Notes: generated from the letters alone by a model not told the origin. DNA of 64,000 nucleotides from Lentihominibacter butyricus (GCF_025567305.1 NZ_JAOQJP010000002.1:1-64000), one strand, 5' to 3'. Shown: positions 25,926-35,447, counted from the stretch's first letter. Program-made: numbers and translations.

Positions 25926-26181
25926 AACCAAGAATCCCTTGCCTGATGGCTGTTGTTGGTAAAAACAGCAGTTATTCGAGTGTTTTTGTGGGAGCAAATA
26001 CCAAGAATGAAAAATCGATGATTGGTTCTTGGTATTTTTCATGCGAAAAAGCCAAGGTTTTTATGAAAAAGTTACCAAGAAATCATAGGTGAAAGCAGTT
26101 TCTTGGTAAACAGGAGCTTTGAAATGGGCGATATTACAGCTATTTTGCTGAATATGATAATGTTATGACCTGATTTTGGTA
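25926..26181. repeat. Array of TACCAA/TTGGTA hairpins, period 73-74
   Basis: Three hairpins have inverted cores that span 36 bases each: 25926-25961 (AACCAA/TTGGTA), 25999-26034 (within a perfect 12-bp stem AAATACCAAGAA/TTCTTGGTATTT) and 26073-26108 (stem TTACCAAGAAA/TTTCTTGGTAA). The left arms are 73 and 74 bases apart. A lone TTGGTA at 26176-26181 sits 73 bases after the previous right arm, like a fourth unit that has lost its left arm. A second array with the same geometry lies at 51335-51591. Confidence 0.8.
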
Positions 26182-26315
26182 AATGCCGGGATTTCCAAAG
26201 AGGTGCAGTTTTTTCGATCGCCCTCAGTGATGTATCAAGGTGCTAACCACCCCCGGCAGTTTTAACAGAGCCGGAGATCCGGAGCAGGAAATATTGCCAG
26301 CGATATTTCCCTGCA

Positions 26316-26347
26316 TAAAAAAACTGCGATGCTGAGACCGCAGTTTT
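26316..26347 (-). terminator. Terminator of tRNA-Thr (CGT)
   Basis: On the minus strand ACTGCG-GTCTCAGCAT-CGCAGT is followed by TTTTTTTA, two bases after the tRNA end. Just beyond lies the palindrome GGAAATATTGCCAGCGATATTTCC (26286-26310 region), described as two arms GGAAATAT and ATATTTCC. Confidence 0.85.
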
Positions 26348-26348
26348 G

Positions 26349-26424
26349 TGGAGCCACTGGCCGGGATCGAACCGGCCACCTGCACGTTACGAATGTGCTG
26401 CTCTGCCAGATGAGCTACAGTGGC
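26349..26424 (-). tRNA. tRNA-Thr (anticodon CGT)
   Basis: A full cloverleaf with acceptor GCCACTG/CAGTGGC, anticodon loop TTCGTAA (anticodon CGT), T-loop TTCGATC and an encoded CCA. The anticodon stem closes with one A-C mismatch next to the loop. It reads ACG codons. Confidence 0.95.
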
Positions 26425-26446
26425 AAATCTGAAAATCAATAACAGT

Positions 26447-26475
26447 ATTTTACTATGTATTAAAAGCAACGTCAA
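26447..26475 (-). promoter_or_regulatory. Promoter of tRNA-Thr (CGT)
   Basis: TTGACG (26470-26475), 17 bases and TAAAAT (26447-26452) on the minus strand, 23 bases before the tRNA. Confidence 0.82.
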
Positions 26476-26654
26476 GTAAGACAATACAAATTTTATAATA
26501 CACCTGTGTGACAAATTCCCATGTACTGTCAGTCACTGCGAAAGGCTCTTGACAGGCAACAGGCGGCAGGCGACAAACGACAAATGGCAAACAGCAAACC
26601 GGCAAATATTTCAGCATCTCATGTTCAGGCACACGAGACGCTGAAATGCAGCGA

Positions 26655-29600
26655 TCACACATTCTCATATCTGCATCCGTCAAATGAAGTGTCAAACATG
26701 CATATGCTCCTGTATCTGCAGTATCTGCAGGCGATCCTGTAATTGCCTTCCATGTCTTTGCGGCTCTCGCGTTTCGGCTTGATCTCTATGTTTCCGGCGC
26801 ACAGTTCAGTGCAGATGCGCTTCACCTGCATATCGACCTGCTCGTACAGTTCGGCGAATTCTTCTTTCGTCATCAGACAGCCGCCGGCCGCCGGAACATA
26901 CACGCCTTCTTTTTTGCTGATCTTTACCGGGATCACCTGCGATGAGCCGTCGATCTCGCTGTCCATCGAGCTTATCAGGCTGTCGTCATTCAGCAGTATC
27001 CCTTCGAGCCGGTAGGAATCCGCGAGCTTCTTCTCAAGCCCGGTTTTATCTGCGGGCAGCGAGGCGCTGTCTGCATCCATGTCTACGTCGCGGATCTTGA
27101 AGTAAAACACTCCGGCCGGTTCGAGTCTGCCGTTGTACGCGTCCACGGCTGCTTTCATGTAAACCATCAGCTGCAGCTTATAGCCTTTCATGAAATATTC
27201 GGGATCCACGGTCTCGCTGCCCGTCTTGTAGTCGATTATCCTCACTGACGCCTCGGCTTCCGGATCGCGACGGACACTGTCTTCATGATGTTCCCCATAC
27301 GCACCATCGGCACGGTCACCGGCATCGTCTCCGCATTCATCACCATGAGAAATTTCATCATCTCTGCCGGCAACTCCCTCCAGTATGTCCAGCCTGTCGA
27401 TCTTGCCCTGGATCAGCACCTCCTGCGATCCGATGTCCACTCTGACAGGCGGCAGCGCTCTGCCTGTACCGAACGGATATTCAAAACGCATGGATCTTAT
27501 GCTGCCTTTCCTGACCTGCTGTATCATAGACCACGCTATGCTGCTGCAGATCTCAGCGATGCGCTCCGCCCTGTACGACTCCTCCCTGCCCGATGAAAGT
27601 ATCCCTTCTCTGTAGCTCTTGGAATCGCTTCGTATTATATCGCGGATGCGTTCCGTACATTCTTCCTTCGTCACATTCATCCACGGTGAATCCGGATCAT
27701 TGACCGCCATCCCGCTGTCGCGATCAGGTGTCAGCTGCTGCGAAAGCTTCATCAGGCATCTGTGGTATACATCGCCGATCTCCCTGGCCCCGACTTCATA
27801 GATCCTCGGCTCCTGCGCTTTCAGCCCGTACATCACGAAATGCGAGAACGGGCATCTGCTGTACTGCTCGAGTCGCGAAGCGCTGACCTCAAGGGCAGAC
27901 AAGTAGCCTTTGTAAAGGCTGTCCGCAAACTTTTCGCCCAGCGCTTCCAGTCTGTTGTCGAACATAAGGCCGTGTTTCACGCGGCTGAAATCTTCTTCAT
28001 CATGCTTTTCATACCAGTCCATCACTTCGAGCCAGCTTCTGTCGAGCATGCCGTCGGCCTTGTAGTCTCGCAAAGCTGCAGCCATGTGAGAAAGCGTGCC
28101 TTTAGGGGCAGTTATCAGCTCTGTAAAGCTGCCGCGCGCGCCCAGATCGCCAAACACCGATGGACTATGCCAACGTTCGGCATCCTCTGACGTCAGGGTT
28201 TCGCCGGAACGCTGATCTTCAGGCGACGAATCGCCAAACACCGATGGACTATGCCGACGTTCGGCATCTTCCGACGGCAGGGTTCCGCCGGAGCGCTCAT
28301 CTTCAGGCGATGAATCGCCAAACACCGATGGACTATGCCGACGTTCGACATCTTCTGATGACGCACTTTCATGTCTTTTCTCCACAAATTCCCTCAGCAC
28401 CGTGAAAACCTCTGAAGGTCTGCACTCCTCGCCTTTCTCGTCGACTCCGCAGCAGCTCACGTACAGCCTTTCCTGCGGAAGCCACAGTGCCCTGTATATC
28501 GCCAGCTGCTCCTCCTGCCTGGTGACCTCGTCTCTCTTGGAGAGCTCAAGCTCCATCGACTGCAGGATCTCTTTTTCGCGCTCGCTCAGCAGACCTTCAT
28601 CACTCCTGTTCAAAGGCAGCACTCCTTCGTTCGCGCCTACGATCAGCAGCGCCTTGAGCTGACTGAGCCTCGTCCTCTGCAGCGTTCCGATCAGCACGCT
28701 GTCGCCCGTCACCGGAACGAGGCCGATCTCGACCTCTTCAAATCCCGCCGACATCAGCTCGAACAGATCCTCATTGGACATCCGCTCTTCTCCAGCGATG
28801 TCCACGATCTGATCGAATATATTGCAGATCACGCTCCAGCTCTGCGACGTTTCCGCCGCACTCTCGGCAAGGCCGAGCGCCTGCTGCCTTTCCATGATCT
28901 GCTCCAGACGCTCCATCACAGCCATGTCCTGCTCCAGGAACGTGTAAAGCCCGCGGATCTTTTCACCGGCTGTATTTCGGATGCCCATCCTGAGTTTTGC
29001 ATTTTCTATACAGTCGACGACATTTCTGCGCAGAGCATTGAGCACGTTCAGCTGCTCCGCGTCATACCTGTCGCCGCATTTTTCAAAATCGTTTTTCCAG
29101 GCGCTGCCCCTTATACGGAACTGACGCACATAATTTTCGAGCTGCTCCTTTTCTTCTTCGCTGAAAGGCATCATGCCCGATTTCACGAGACTCATCACAG
29201 CTTCATCACGATAACCCTTAGCGATCACCTCGAGCAGCGCCAGCAGGAAGCTGACGGCCTGATGATGCAGCACCTTGCGCTTTTTATCCATGAAAACAGG
29301 GATCCCCCATCGCATCAGCGTGCGTCTGAGGATGCCGCCTCTCGTCTCCGTGTCATTGCAGACCACGACGATATCGCCGTACCTGTAGCCTTCTTCGCGC
29401 ACCAGCTCCAGTATATATGCCGCCGCGCGCTCCGCCTCCGCATACATGTTCGAAGCCGCGACGAGCGTGATCGGAAATCCGCCGTACTCCGCTTCATTTG
29501 CCGGCTGTGCGCTCATCTCAGTCCCGTGTGCGATCGCCCGGCGCCCATGCTTCAGCTGCGCGATTCTCGACCATACCGTCTTTCTCTCCGTTCCATGTAT

Positions 29601-30362
29601 CTCATCAAAGCTGACGGCGATACCACTGCGCTCCGCAAGCTGCCTGAGCTGCCCCATCACGTGGCCGGTTAGCTCGAACTGCTCCTTTCCGTCTTCATAT
29701 GTCATCACGATATTGACATTCCGCGCGGACAGGATCAGCCGCTCGATCACCTGCATGTTTTTCGGCGTGAACGTGTCGAACCCGTATATCCATATCTCCG
29801 ATTCGTGTATCATCGGAGCTTCGAGTATCCGCTCCCCGTAAAACGAGATATAGTCCTCGGAATCGAGGTATCTGCCCTCGATCTGCGCCTGATACGCCCG
29901 GTAGACCTTCAGTATGTCGCCGAGCTTGTAGCTCAGATAGCTGCTTTCCTCCAGCTTTCCCAGCACATCCTCGAGATCCTCAGGGCTCACATCATAGCGC
30001 TTCATTTCCGATATCACGGTGTTGAGCATATCGATGAATGAGTTTTTCCTGTTCAGCCCCCTGTAGATACCGAGCTCGCTTTCCAGCTCCGCAGTCACTC
30101 TGGCAAGCAGCATGTGACGTCCGTACTTGTCTATCAGATCGGGAACTCTGCCTCCAGTCTGCTGCATCACTTTATAGCCCAGCGTGGAAAAGTCCACTAC
30201 CCTCAGGTCCATGAGGCTGTTCTTTCCAAGATAAAAAAAGGCATCTCTTTCTGCCTGCAGCGAAAACTGGTCCGGTACAAGCAGCAGAGTCCTGCCTTTT
30301 ACATGTTCGAATATGAATTTTTCTCTGTCTGTCGCTTCGCTGCCGTAATAGATGCTGAGCAT
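26655..30362 (-). CDS. addB: AddB/RexB-type helicase-nuclease subunit
   Basis: A 1235-residue protein, by domain order the B subunit of the AddAB/RexAB double-strand break resection complex. The start at 30362 has AGGAGG five bases upstream. The N-terminus (MLSIYYGSEATDREKF) lacks the Walker A lysine found in Bacillus AddB, as in RexB-like forms. The C-terminal nuclease shows VRIIDYKTGS with catalytic Asp and Lys. The four cluster cysteines lie in YSRCPFSHF and at the C-terminus (CRYCRYRSICMF). Two low-complexity insertions stand out: an 84-bp tandem repeat at residues about 667-739, and a His/Asp/Gly-rich acidic stretch inside the nuclease domain. addA is not adjacent, which is unusual. Confidence 0.88.
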   Translation of the reverse strand: MLSIYYGSEATDREKFIFEHVKGRTLLLVPDQFSLQAERDAFFYLGKNSLMDLRVVDFSTLGYKVMQQTGGRVPDLIDKYGRHMLLARVTAELESELGIYRGLNRKNSFIDMLNTVISEMKRYDVSPEDLEDVLGKLEESSYLSYKLGDILKVYRAYQAQIEGRYLDSEDYISFYGERILEAPMIHESEIWIYGFDTFTPKNMQVIERLILSARNVNIVMTYEDGKEQFELTGHVMGQLRQLAERSGIAVSFDEIHGTERKTVWSRIAQLKHGRRAIAHGTEMSAQPANEAEYGGFPITLVAASNMYAEAERAAAYILELVREEGYRYGDIVVVCNDTETRGGILRRTLMRWGIPVFMDKKRKVLHHQAVSFLLALLEVIAKGYRDEAVMSLVKSGMMPFSEEEKEQLENYVRQFRIRGSAWKNDFEKCGDRYDAEQLNVLNALRRNVVDCIENAKLRMGIRNTAGEKIRGLYTFLEQDMAVMERLEQIMERQQALGLAESAAETSQSWSVICNIFDQIVDIAGEERMSNEDLFELMSAGFEEVEIGLVPVTGDSVLIGTLQRTRLSQLKALLIVGANEGVLPLNRSDEGLLSEREKEILQSMELELSKRDEVTRQEEQLAIYRALWLPQERLYVSCCGVDEKGEECRPSEVFTVLREFVEKRHESASSEDVERRHSPSVFGDSSPEDERSGGTLPSEDAERRHSPSVFGDSSPEDQRSGETLTSEDAERWHSPSVFGDLGARGSFTELITAPKGTLSHMAAALRDYKADGMLDRSWLEVMDWYEKHDEEDFSRVKHGLMFDNRLEALGEKFADSLYKGYLSALEVSASRLEQYSRCPFSHFVMYGLKAQEPRIYEVGAREIGDVYHRCLMKLSQQLTPDRDSGMAVNDPDSPWMNVTKEECTERIRDIIRSDSKSYREGILSSGREESYRAERIAEICSSIAWSMIQQVRKGSIRSMRFEYPFGTGRALPPVRVDIGSQEVLIQGKIDRLDILEGVAGRDDEISHGDECGDDAGDRADGAYGEHHEDSVRRDPEAEASVRIIDYKTGSETVDPEYFMKGYKLQLMVYMKAAVDAYNGRLEPAGVFYFKIRDVDMDADSASLPADKTGLEKKLADSYRLEGILLNDDSLISSMDSEIDGSSQVIPVKISKKEGVYVPAAGGCLMTKEEFAELYEQVDMQVKRICTELCAGNIEIKPKRESRKDMEGNYRIACRYCRYRSICMFDTSFDGCRYENV
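28147..28362 (-). repeat. 84-bp in-frame tandem repeat inside addB
   Basis: Units begin at 28147, 28231 and 28315, exactly 84 bases (28 codons) apart, with the third copy truncated. Each carries the palindrome ATGCCGA-CGT-TCGGCAT or a close variant. The encoded repeat includes RRHSPSVFGDSSPED. It sits in a linker between helicase-like and nuclease parts and is unlikely to be folded. Confidence 0.9.
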
Positions 30363-30499
30363 GGGATACCTCCTGGCTGAAATCAGTTCCACCCGGCCTC
30401 GTCTGCCTGTTCAGACTGTCACACGATCGCTGCCGGGCTGCTTTTCAGCCCCCGCAGACTATTCATGCGGTCCCAAGGCGTAGAGCCGGACCGCCCCGG

Positions 30500-31975
30500 T
30501 CAGGTGGTGAATTCTCTGAAAACATCTTCCACGGTATCTGTCTTTCTGATCTTTTCGGCATTCGCACTGCAGAAGATCAGTCCGTTGTCATGATCGCCCT
30601 CAATGCCTTTCTGCACGGCCCGGATTATGTCGTAATCCTCCTTGCCCGTGCGCGCCAGCATGTCGGCGAACGAGTTTTTCATCACTCTGGCAGATGTCTT
30701 CATAGGACTCCTGACTATTGTAACATCATTTTCCGTACAGTTCAAATACAGCCTTTTGTATGATTCGTCGGCGTCGCACTCCTCCGTGGCGACGAATCTG
30801 GTGCCCATCAGTATACCGTCCGCACCGTACCTGAAGACCTTCTCCGCGTCCTGTTTATCGAAAATGCCGCCGCCTACTATGAGAGGACAGTTTTCGATCT
30901 TCGCCAGCTCCGCCTTTATCTCAGCAACGATCTTGTAACGGTCGTTGCACGCCTTTTCGAGCTCGGATTCGCGGAAACCCAGCAGCCCTGCTGCACATGG
31001 TCCCTGGAAAATGAACCCGTCGGGCGTCCTGTTGTACTTCTGCGTCCACGTCCTGGTTATCACGGCCGCCGCACGTTTTGAAGATATGGTAGGCAAAAGC
31101 GCGACTTTCCGGTCTTCACAGTATCTGGGAAGATCCTTGGGGAGCTCGACGCTGGTGACTATCACCTGAGCGCCGCCGCGTACCGCCGCCTGGACGTATC
31201 TGCCCGCATCGTGATCGTTCCACATCACTGCCACGCCTATAAGGCCTTTGCCGCCGGCCTTTTTCACGATCCTTCGCGCCTCGGCGACCTCCGCTTCAAG
31301 CGCCTTCAGATCTGCCTCCAGCGGATCTGCTTCATAGTTTTCGCTGCGGTATCCGATCCTCGAAGTGCCTATCAGACCAAGTCCGCCCTGTATCGCTACT
31401 GCCGACGCCAGTCGTTTGCCTGCGATGCCGATACTCATGCCTGCCTGCACGATCGGCACCGGAAGTGTGTTTCCTGCCAGCTGCAGCGGCCTGAGATCGA
31501 ACCCCGAGCCTTTTTCATACGGCATGCTGCTGCGCATGATCATGAAGCTGCTGATGTTCTCGAGCGACGATACGAACTGCCTGACGTTTTCCTGCGGGAT
31601 CTGCGCTATCGCTTCACGGATCATCGACTCGTGGAATTCCTCGTGCTCCCTTACGGCATCCCTGCCCTTTTCAGTCAGGCTTATCTTGACGATCCTCCTG
31701 TCGTTCTCGTCGCGCAGCCTGCTGACATAGCCTTTTCTGACCAGACGGTTCACGGCTGTCGTCAGCGTGCTGATCTTTATCCCCAGGATGTTCGCGACAT
31801 GAGTCATCGTCCTCGGTCTGCCGTTGCCGATCGCCTCGAGCGTATGTACCTCCGTGATGGAGATATCCTCGCACGAAGCGTTCCTGATGGCTTCCTCCTC
31901 CATCTTCAGCACCGTATTGAACAGACTGACCATTATGTCATTGAGCTTTTTTATCTCTCTGTCCAATCCCGCCAC
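30500..31975 (-). CDS. MarR/FabT-like regulator fused to nitronate monooxygenase-type flavoprotein
   Basis: A 491-residue fusion closing the fab operon. Residues 1 to about 150 are a MarR-family winged helix (TMTHVANILGIKISTLTTAV recognition region, then the wing RDENDRRIVKISLTEKG), as in FabT. Residues about 160-490 are an FMN TIM-barrel of the nitronate monooxygenase/FabK superfamily (VQAGMSIGIAGKRLA, IQGGLGLIGTS, PLIVGGGIFDKQDA, GADGILMGTRFVATEE). The start follows the fabZ stop directly as GTG, with a TTG three codons later as an alternative. The MarR part probably represses the operon through the palindrome at 36451-36463. The flavin domain could sense or modify a lipid intermediate, but that is speculation. 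Confidence 0.88.
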   Translation of the reverse strand: MAGLDREIKKLNDIMVSLFNTVLKMEEEAIRNASCEDISITEVHTLEAIGNGRPRTMTHVANILGIKISTLTTAVNRLVRKGYVSRLRDENDRRIVKISLTEKGRDAVREHEEFHESMIREAIAQIPQENVRQFVSSLENISSFMIMRSSMPYEKGSGFDLRPLQLAGNTLPVPIVQAGMSIGIAGKRLASAVAIQGGLGLIGTSRIGYRSENYEADPLEADLKALEAEVAEARRIVKKAGGKGLIGVAVMWNDHDAGRYVQAAVRGGAQVIVTSVELPKDLPRYCEDRKVALLPTISSKRAAAVITRTWTQKYNRTPDGFIFQGPCAAGLLGFRESELEKACNDRYKIVAEIKAELAKIENCPLIVGGGIFDKQDAEKVFRYGADGILMGTRFVATEECDADESYKRLYLNCTENDVTIVRSPMKTSARVMKNSFADMLARTGKEDYDIIRAVQKGIEGDHDNGLIFCSANAEKIRKTDTVEDVFREFTT

Positions 31976-32401
31976 CTAGCTGAAAGCAAACAGTATCTCG
32001 CATTTACATGCGAGCACGTCTCCAACGTAAGCTTCTGCATGGCCTGTGCCCGAGCTTGTCCTGAGCCTGTCCATAGTCACCTTGAGAGTCAGAGTGTCTC
32101 CCGGAACGACCTGCTTCTTGAACTTTGCATTCTTTATAGCACCGAAAACAGCCAGCTTGCCTTTGTTTTCCGGCATGGAAAGCACCGCGATGCCGCCTGC
32201 CTGCGCCAGCGACTCTACGATGAGGACTCCGGGCATTATAGGTCTGCCCGGAAAATGTCCCTTAAAATAGTACTCGTCTTCCGTCACGAATTTAGTAGCG
32301 ACGATGGACTTGCCGACTTCCATCTCATCCACCTGATCGACCAGGAGGAACGGCTCTCTGTGCGGAAGCACTTCTTTTATCTGTTCTTTGTTCATCAACA
32401 T
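31976..32401 (-). CDS. fabZ: 3-hydroxyacyl-ACP dehydratase FabZ
   Basis: The 141-residue hot-dog fold enzyme dehydrates 3-hydroxyacyl-ACP in FASII. It shows LPHREPFLLVDQV, GHFPGRPIMPGVLIVESLAQ (catalytic His and Glu) and AKFKKQVVPGD. AGGAGG lies eight bases before the ATG. It abuts the fusion regulator gene with no gap. Confidence 0.95.
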   Translation of the reverse strand: MLMNKEQIKEVLPHREPFLLVDQVDEMEVGKSIVATKFVTEDEYYFKGHFPGRPIMPGVLIVESLAQAGGIAVLSMPENKGKLAVFGAIKNAKFKKQVVPGDTLTLKVTMDRLRTSSGTGHAEAYVGDVLACKCEILFAFS

Positions 32402-32421
32402 TTAAACTGCCTCCTTGCCGG

Positions 32422-33657
32422 CTATTCGCCCCTGTATTTTTTCATCAGCAGAGTACCGTTGTGTCCGCCGAATCCCAGCGAGTTCGAAAGCACGTATTCG
32501 AGATCCGCTTCCCTGCCTGTGTTAGGAACGTAGTCCAGATCGAGCTCAGGATCCTGGTTCTGCAGACCGACCGTAGGCGGAATGAAGCCCTCTACGATAG
32601 CCTTTGCACAGATAACTGCTTCAAGTCCTCCTGCCGCTCCGAGCAGATGTCCCGTCATGCTCTTAGTCGAGCTTACAGGCACCTTCGTGTCGTCTCCGAA
32701 CACTTTCTTGATAGCGATCGTCTCGAACGCGTCATTGTAAGGCGTTCCCGTTCCGTGAGCGTTGATGTAGTCGACGTCCTCAGGCTTGATGCCTGCATCG
32801 TCGAGTGCCATCTGGATAGCCTTTGCCGCACCTGTGCCTTCAGGGTCAGGCGATGTGATGTGGTATGCGTCTGATGTTGCACCGTAGCCTGCGATCTCAC
32901 CGTAGATCTTCGCACCTCTTGCCTTTGCGTGCTCGAGCTCTTCGAGGATCAGGAAGCCTGCGCCTTCTCCGAGGATGAATCCGTTCCGCTCAACATCAAA
33001 CGGGATCGACGCTCTGTCAGGATCTGTAGTCGTGTTCATCGCTGTCATGTTCGCAAACCCCGAGAATGAAACAGGCGCCAGCACTGATTCTGCACCGCCT
33101 GCCATGATGACATCGTTGTAGCCGTGCTTGATGTTCCTGTACGCTTCACCGATAGTGTGCGTGCCTGATGCGCAGGCTGAAACTATACCGAAGCTCGGAC
33201 CTTTTGCATTGAATTCCATGGAAATATTTCCTGCGATAGCATTAGGCATCATCATAGGTACCAGCAGAGCGGACGCTCTCGCCATGTTGCCTTTCTTGAT
33301 ACACTTCGTGACTTCGCTTTCCAGTGTGGCGATACCGCCGATACCTGTACCGCCGTAGATGCCGAATCTGTCAGGGTCAACATTTTCCCCGCTCACGATG
33401 CCGCTGTCCGCAACAGCTTCTCTTGCTGCGACGAGCGCATACTGATCCGCGATATCCAGCCTCTTTGCAGCTCTTCTGTCGCCAAAATCAAAATCCTTGA
33501 CTTCTGCCGCCAGCGTCACCTTGTGGCCTTCTGTATCAAATCTGGTGATCGGCGCGATACCGTGCTTTCCGGCTTTTATCGACGCCCACATTTCATCTAT
33601 ATTGTTTCCTACAGGGGAAACGACTCCGAGTCCTGTTACGACAACTCTTCTTTCCAT
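32422..33657 (-). CDS. fabF: 3-oxoacyl-ACP synthase II FabF
   Basis: The 411-residue elongating condensing enzyme of FASII. The Cys-His-His triad is visible: VSACASGTHTIGEA, NAHGTGTPYNDAFE and KSMTGHLLGAAGGLEA. The N-terminus VVVTGLGVVSPVGNN is typical of FabF rather than FabH. No FabH is present in this operon, so initiation must be encoded elsewhere. Confidence 0.96.
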   Translation of the reverse strand: MERRVVVTGLGVVSPVGNNIDEMWASIKAGKHGIAPITRFDTEGHKVTLAAEVKDFDFGDRRAAKRLDIADQYALVAAREAVADSGIVSGENVDPDRFGIYGGTGIGGIATLESEVTKCIKKGNMARASALLVPMMMPNAIAGNISMEFNAKGPSFGIVSACASGTHTIGEAYRNIKHGYNDVIMAGGAESVLAPVSFSGFANMTAMNTTTDPDRASIPFDVERNGFILGEGAGFLILEELEHAKARGAKIYGEIAGYGATSDAYHITSPDPEGTGAAKAIQMALDDAGIKPEDVDYINAHGTGTPYNDAFETIAIKKVFGDDTKVPVSSTKSMTGHLLGAAGGLEAVICAKAIVEGFIPPTVGLQNQDPELDLDYVPNTGREADLEYVLSNSLGFGGHNGTLLMKKYRGE

Positions 33658-33684
33658 TTGAGTTCCTCCTTGAAAAATCCTGTA

Positions 33685-34428
33685 TTACATTATTATTCCG
33701 CCGTCTACGCTGATGACCTGTCCCGTGATATATGATCCCATATCCGAGGCGAGGAAAAGCGCCGTGTTCGCGATATCTTCGGGCTGTCCGAGTCTTCCCA
33801 GCGTGATGTTCTTCGCAGCTGCTTCCTTCTGTTCATCTGTGAGCACTGCAGTCATGTCTGTTTCGATGAATCCCGGTGCGATCGCATTCACTCTTATGCC
33901 GCGTCTTCCGAGCTCTTTCGCTGCGGAAAGCGTCATGCCGACAACGCCGGCTTTCGATGCGCTGTAGTTCACCTGTGCAGGGTTGCCCTTGAGTCCCGAA
34001 ACTGACGCCATGTTGATGATGACTCCGCTTCTCTTCTTGACCATGAGTGCAGAGAGCTCCTTCATCATGTAAAACGCGCCGTTCAGGTTTGCGTTTATTA
34101 CTTTTGTAAAGTCTTCAGCGTCCATTCTCATCATCAGTTTATCGTTGGTGATGCCTGCGTTGTTGACGAGTATATCCACTTTCTTATCGAAATCTGTCTT
34201 TATCAGTTCTGCGACTTTCTTTGCGGTTTCCGGATCTGCGACGTCGCCTTTCACTACGCACACCTGCGTGCCAAGCGTTCCGAGCTCGGCTGCAGTCTTT
34301 TCGGCTTCGGCATCGTTGCTCCTGTAGCAGAGCACTACGTTAGCGCCGTTTTCGCAGAATATCTTCGCTATAGCTTTGCCGATCCCTCTGACTCCGCCTG
34401 TCACTACTGCTGTTTTTCCTTTTAACAT
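33685..34428 (-). CDS. fabG: 3-oxoacyl-ACP reductase FabG
   Basis: A 247-residue short-chain dehydrogenase that reduces 3-oxoacyl-ACP with NADPH. TGGVRGIGKAIA is the cofactor motif, NNAG follows, and the catalytic YSASKAG gives Tyr and Lys. The C-terminus ends in GQVISVDGGIIM. It lies between fabD and fabF with 27-38 base gaps. Confidence 0.95.
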   Translation of the reverse strand: MLKGKTAVVTGGVRGIGKAIAKIFCENGANVVLCYRSNDAEAEKTAAELGTLGTQVCVVKGDVADPETAKKVAELIKTDFDKKVDILVNNAGITNDKLMMRMDAEDFTKVINANLNGAFYMMKELSALMVKKRSGVIINMASVSGLKGNPAQVNYSASKAGVVGMTLSAAKELGRRGIRVNAIAPGFIETDMTAVLTDEQKEAAAKNITLGRLGQPEDIANTALFLASDMGSYITGQVISVDGGIIM

Positions 34429-34466
34429 ATATGTCCTCCTGTATGTGCTGAAAAAGTGCGCCGCGC

Positions 34467-35447
34467 CTAAAGCATCTCTGCGAGCTTCTGCACAGTTTCG
34501 TTCAGTGTCTCCACGTTTTCTACATTGAGTGCCGCGATCTCAGGGCATGTCTTTTTTGTAAGTCCTGTCAGCGTGTGTCCCGGACCCACTTCTACGATAG
34601 CCTTGACGCCATCGGCTTCGAATCTCTTAATGATCTCTTCCCAGTACACAGGGCTCATCGCCTGCTTTGCCAGCATGTCTGTAAGGTAAGCGCCTGCATC
34701 TGTTCCATCGAAGTCCTTCATGATATCGTCTGCAGTGACATTTGCATAGACAGTCTTCTCCGGAGCCTTCAGATCAGCTGCGAGCAGCACGTCTCTGAGC
34801 TTTTCTGCAGCCGGAACCATCATCGGACTGTGAAAAGCCGTGCTCACTCCGAGCGGGATAGCTTTTACGCCTTTTGCCTTTGCTGCTCTTCTGAAGCGCT
34901 TCAGCGCTGCCTTGTCTCCTGCTACTACTGTCTGCACCGGCGAGTTGAAGTTCACACCTTCGAGGATACCGTCTTCTCTCGCTTCTTCGACTGCCTCCAG
35001 GATCGCCTGTCTGTCACCGATACCTGCCGCCATGCCGCCCTTTGCATTGCCTTCCTCGTCAAGACCTGCCTGCTGCATCAGCACGCCTCTCTTGGAAACT
35101 ATGTCGATGCCTTTGCTTATCTCGTCGATAGCTCCTGCTGCAGTCAGCGCTGAATATTCTCCGAGGCTGAAGCCTGCCAGTGCGGTGATCTCCAGCTTGT
35201 CTGCGATGCCCTGCTTTTTGAGCTCTGCGAGCAGCGCTTCATAAGCTGCCATCGTTGTCGTGTATATCGTCGGCTGGGTGACGTGCGTCTGCTTGAGTGT
35301 ATCCGCATCACCGTTGAAGCACCAGTCTTTCACCTGATCTCCCGCCATGTCGAATACTGCCTTTGCTTCGGGATAAGTCTCGTAGAGATCCTTTCCCATG
35401 CCGCTATACTGTGCGCCCTGCCCTGCAAATACTATTCCTATCTTCAT
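34467..35447 (-). CDS. fabD: Malonyl-CoA:ACP transacylase FabD
   Basis: The 326-residue acyltransferase loads malonate onto ACP. It has FAGQGAQYSGMGKDLYE at the start, the nucleophile elbow GFSLGEYSAL, and AFHSPMM with the catalytic His. Its start lies 44 bases inside the end of fabK, an unusually long overlap that suggests coupled translation. Confidence 0.95.
   Translation of the reverse strand: MKIGIVFAGQGAQYSGMGKDLYETYPEAKAVFDMAGDQVKDWCFNGDADTLKQTHVTQPTIYTTTMAAYEALLAELKKQGIADKLEITALAGFSLGEYSALTAAGAIDEISKGIDIVSKRGVLMQQAGLDEEGNAKGGMAAGIGDRQAILEAVEEAREDGILEGVNFNSPVQTVVAGDKAALKRFRRAAKAKGVKAIPLGVSTAFHSPMMVPAAEKLRDVLLAADLKAPEKTVYANVTADDIMKDFDGTDAGAYLTDMLAKQAMSPVYWEEIIKRFEADGVKAIVEVGPGHTLTGLTKKTCPEIAALNVENVETLNETVQKLAEML

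Noticed and set aside
25926..26181. TACCAA array considered as a CRISPR array
   Set aside because: The repeats are short inverted arms, not identical direct repeats of 25-40 bases. There are only three to four units and no cas genes in the window.
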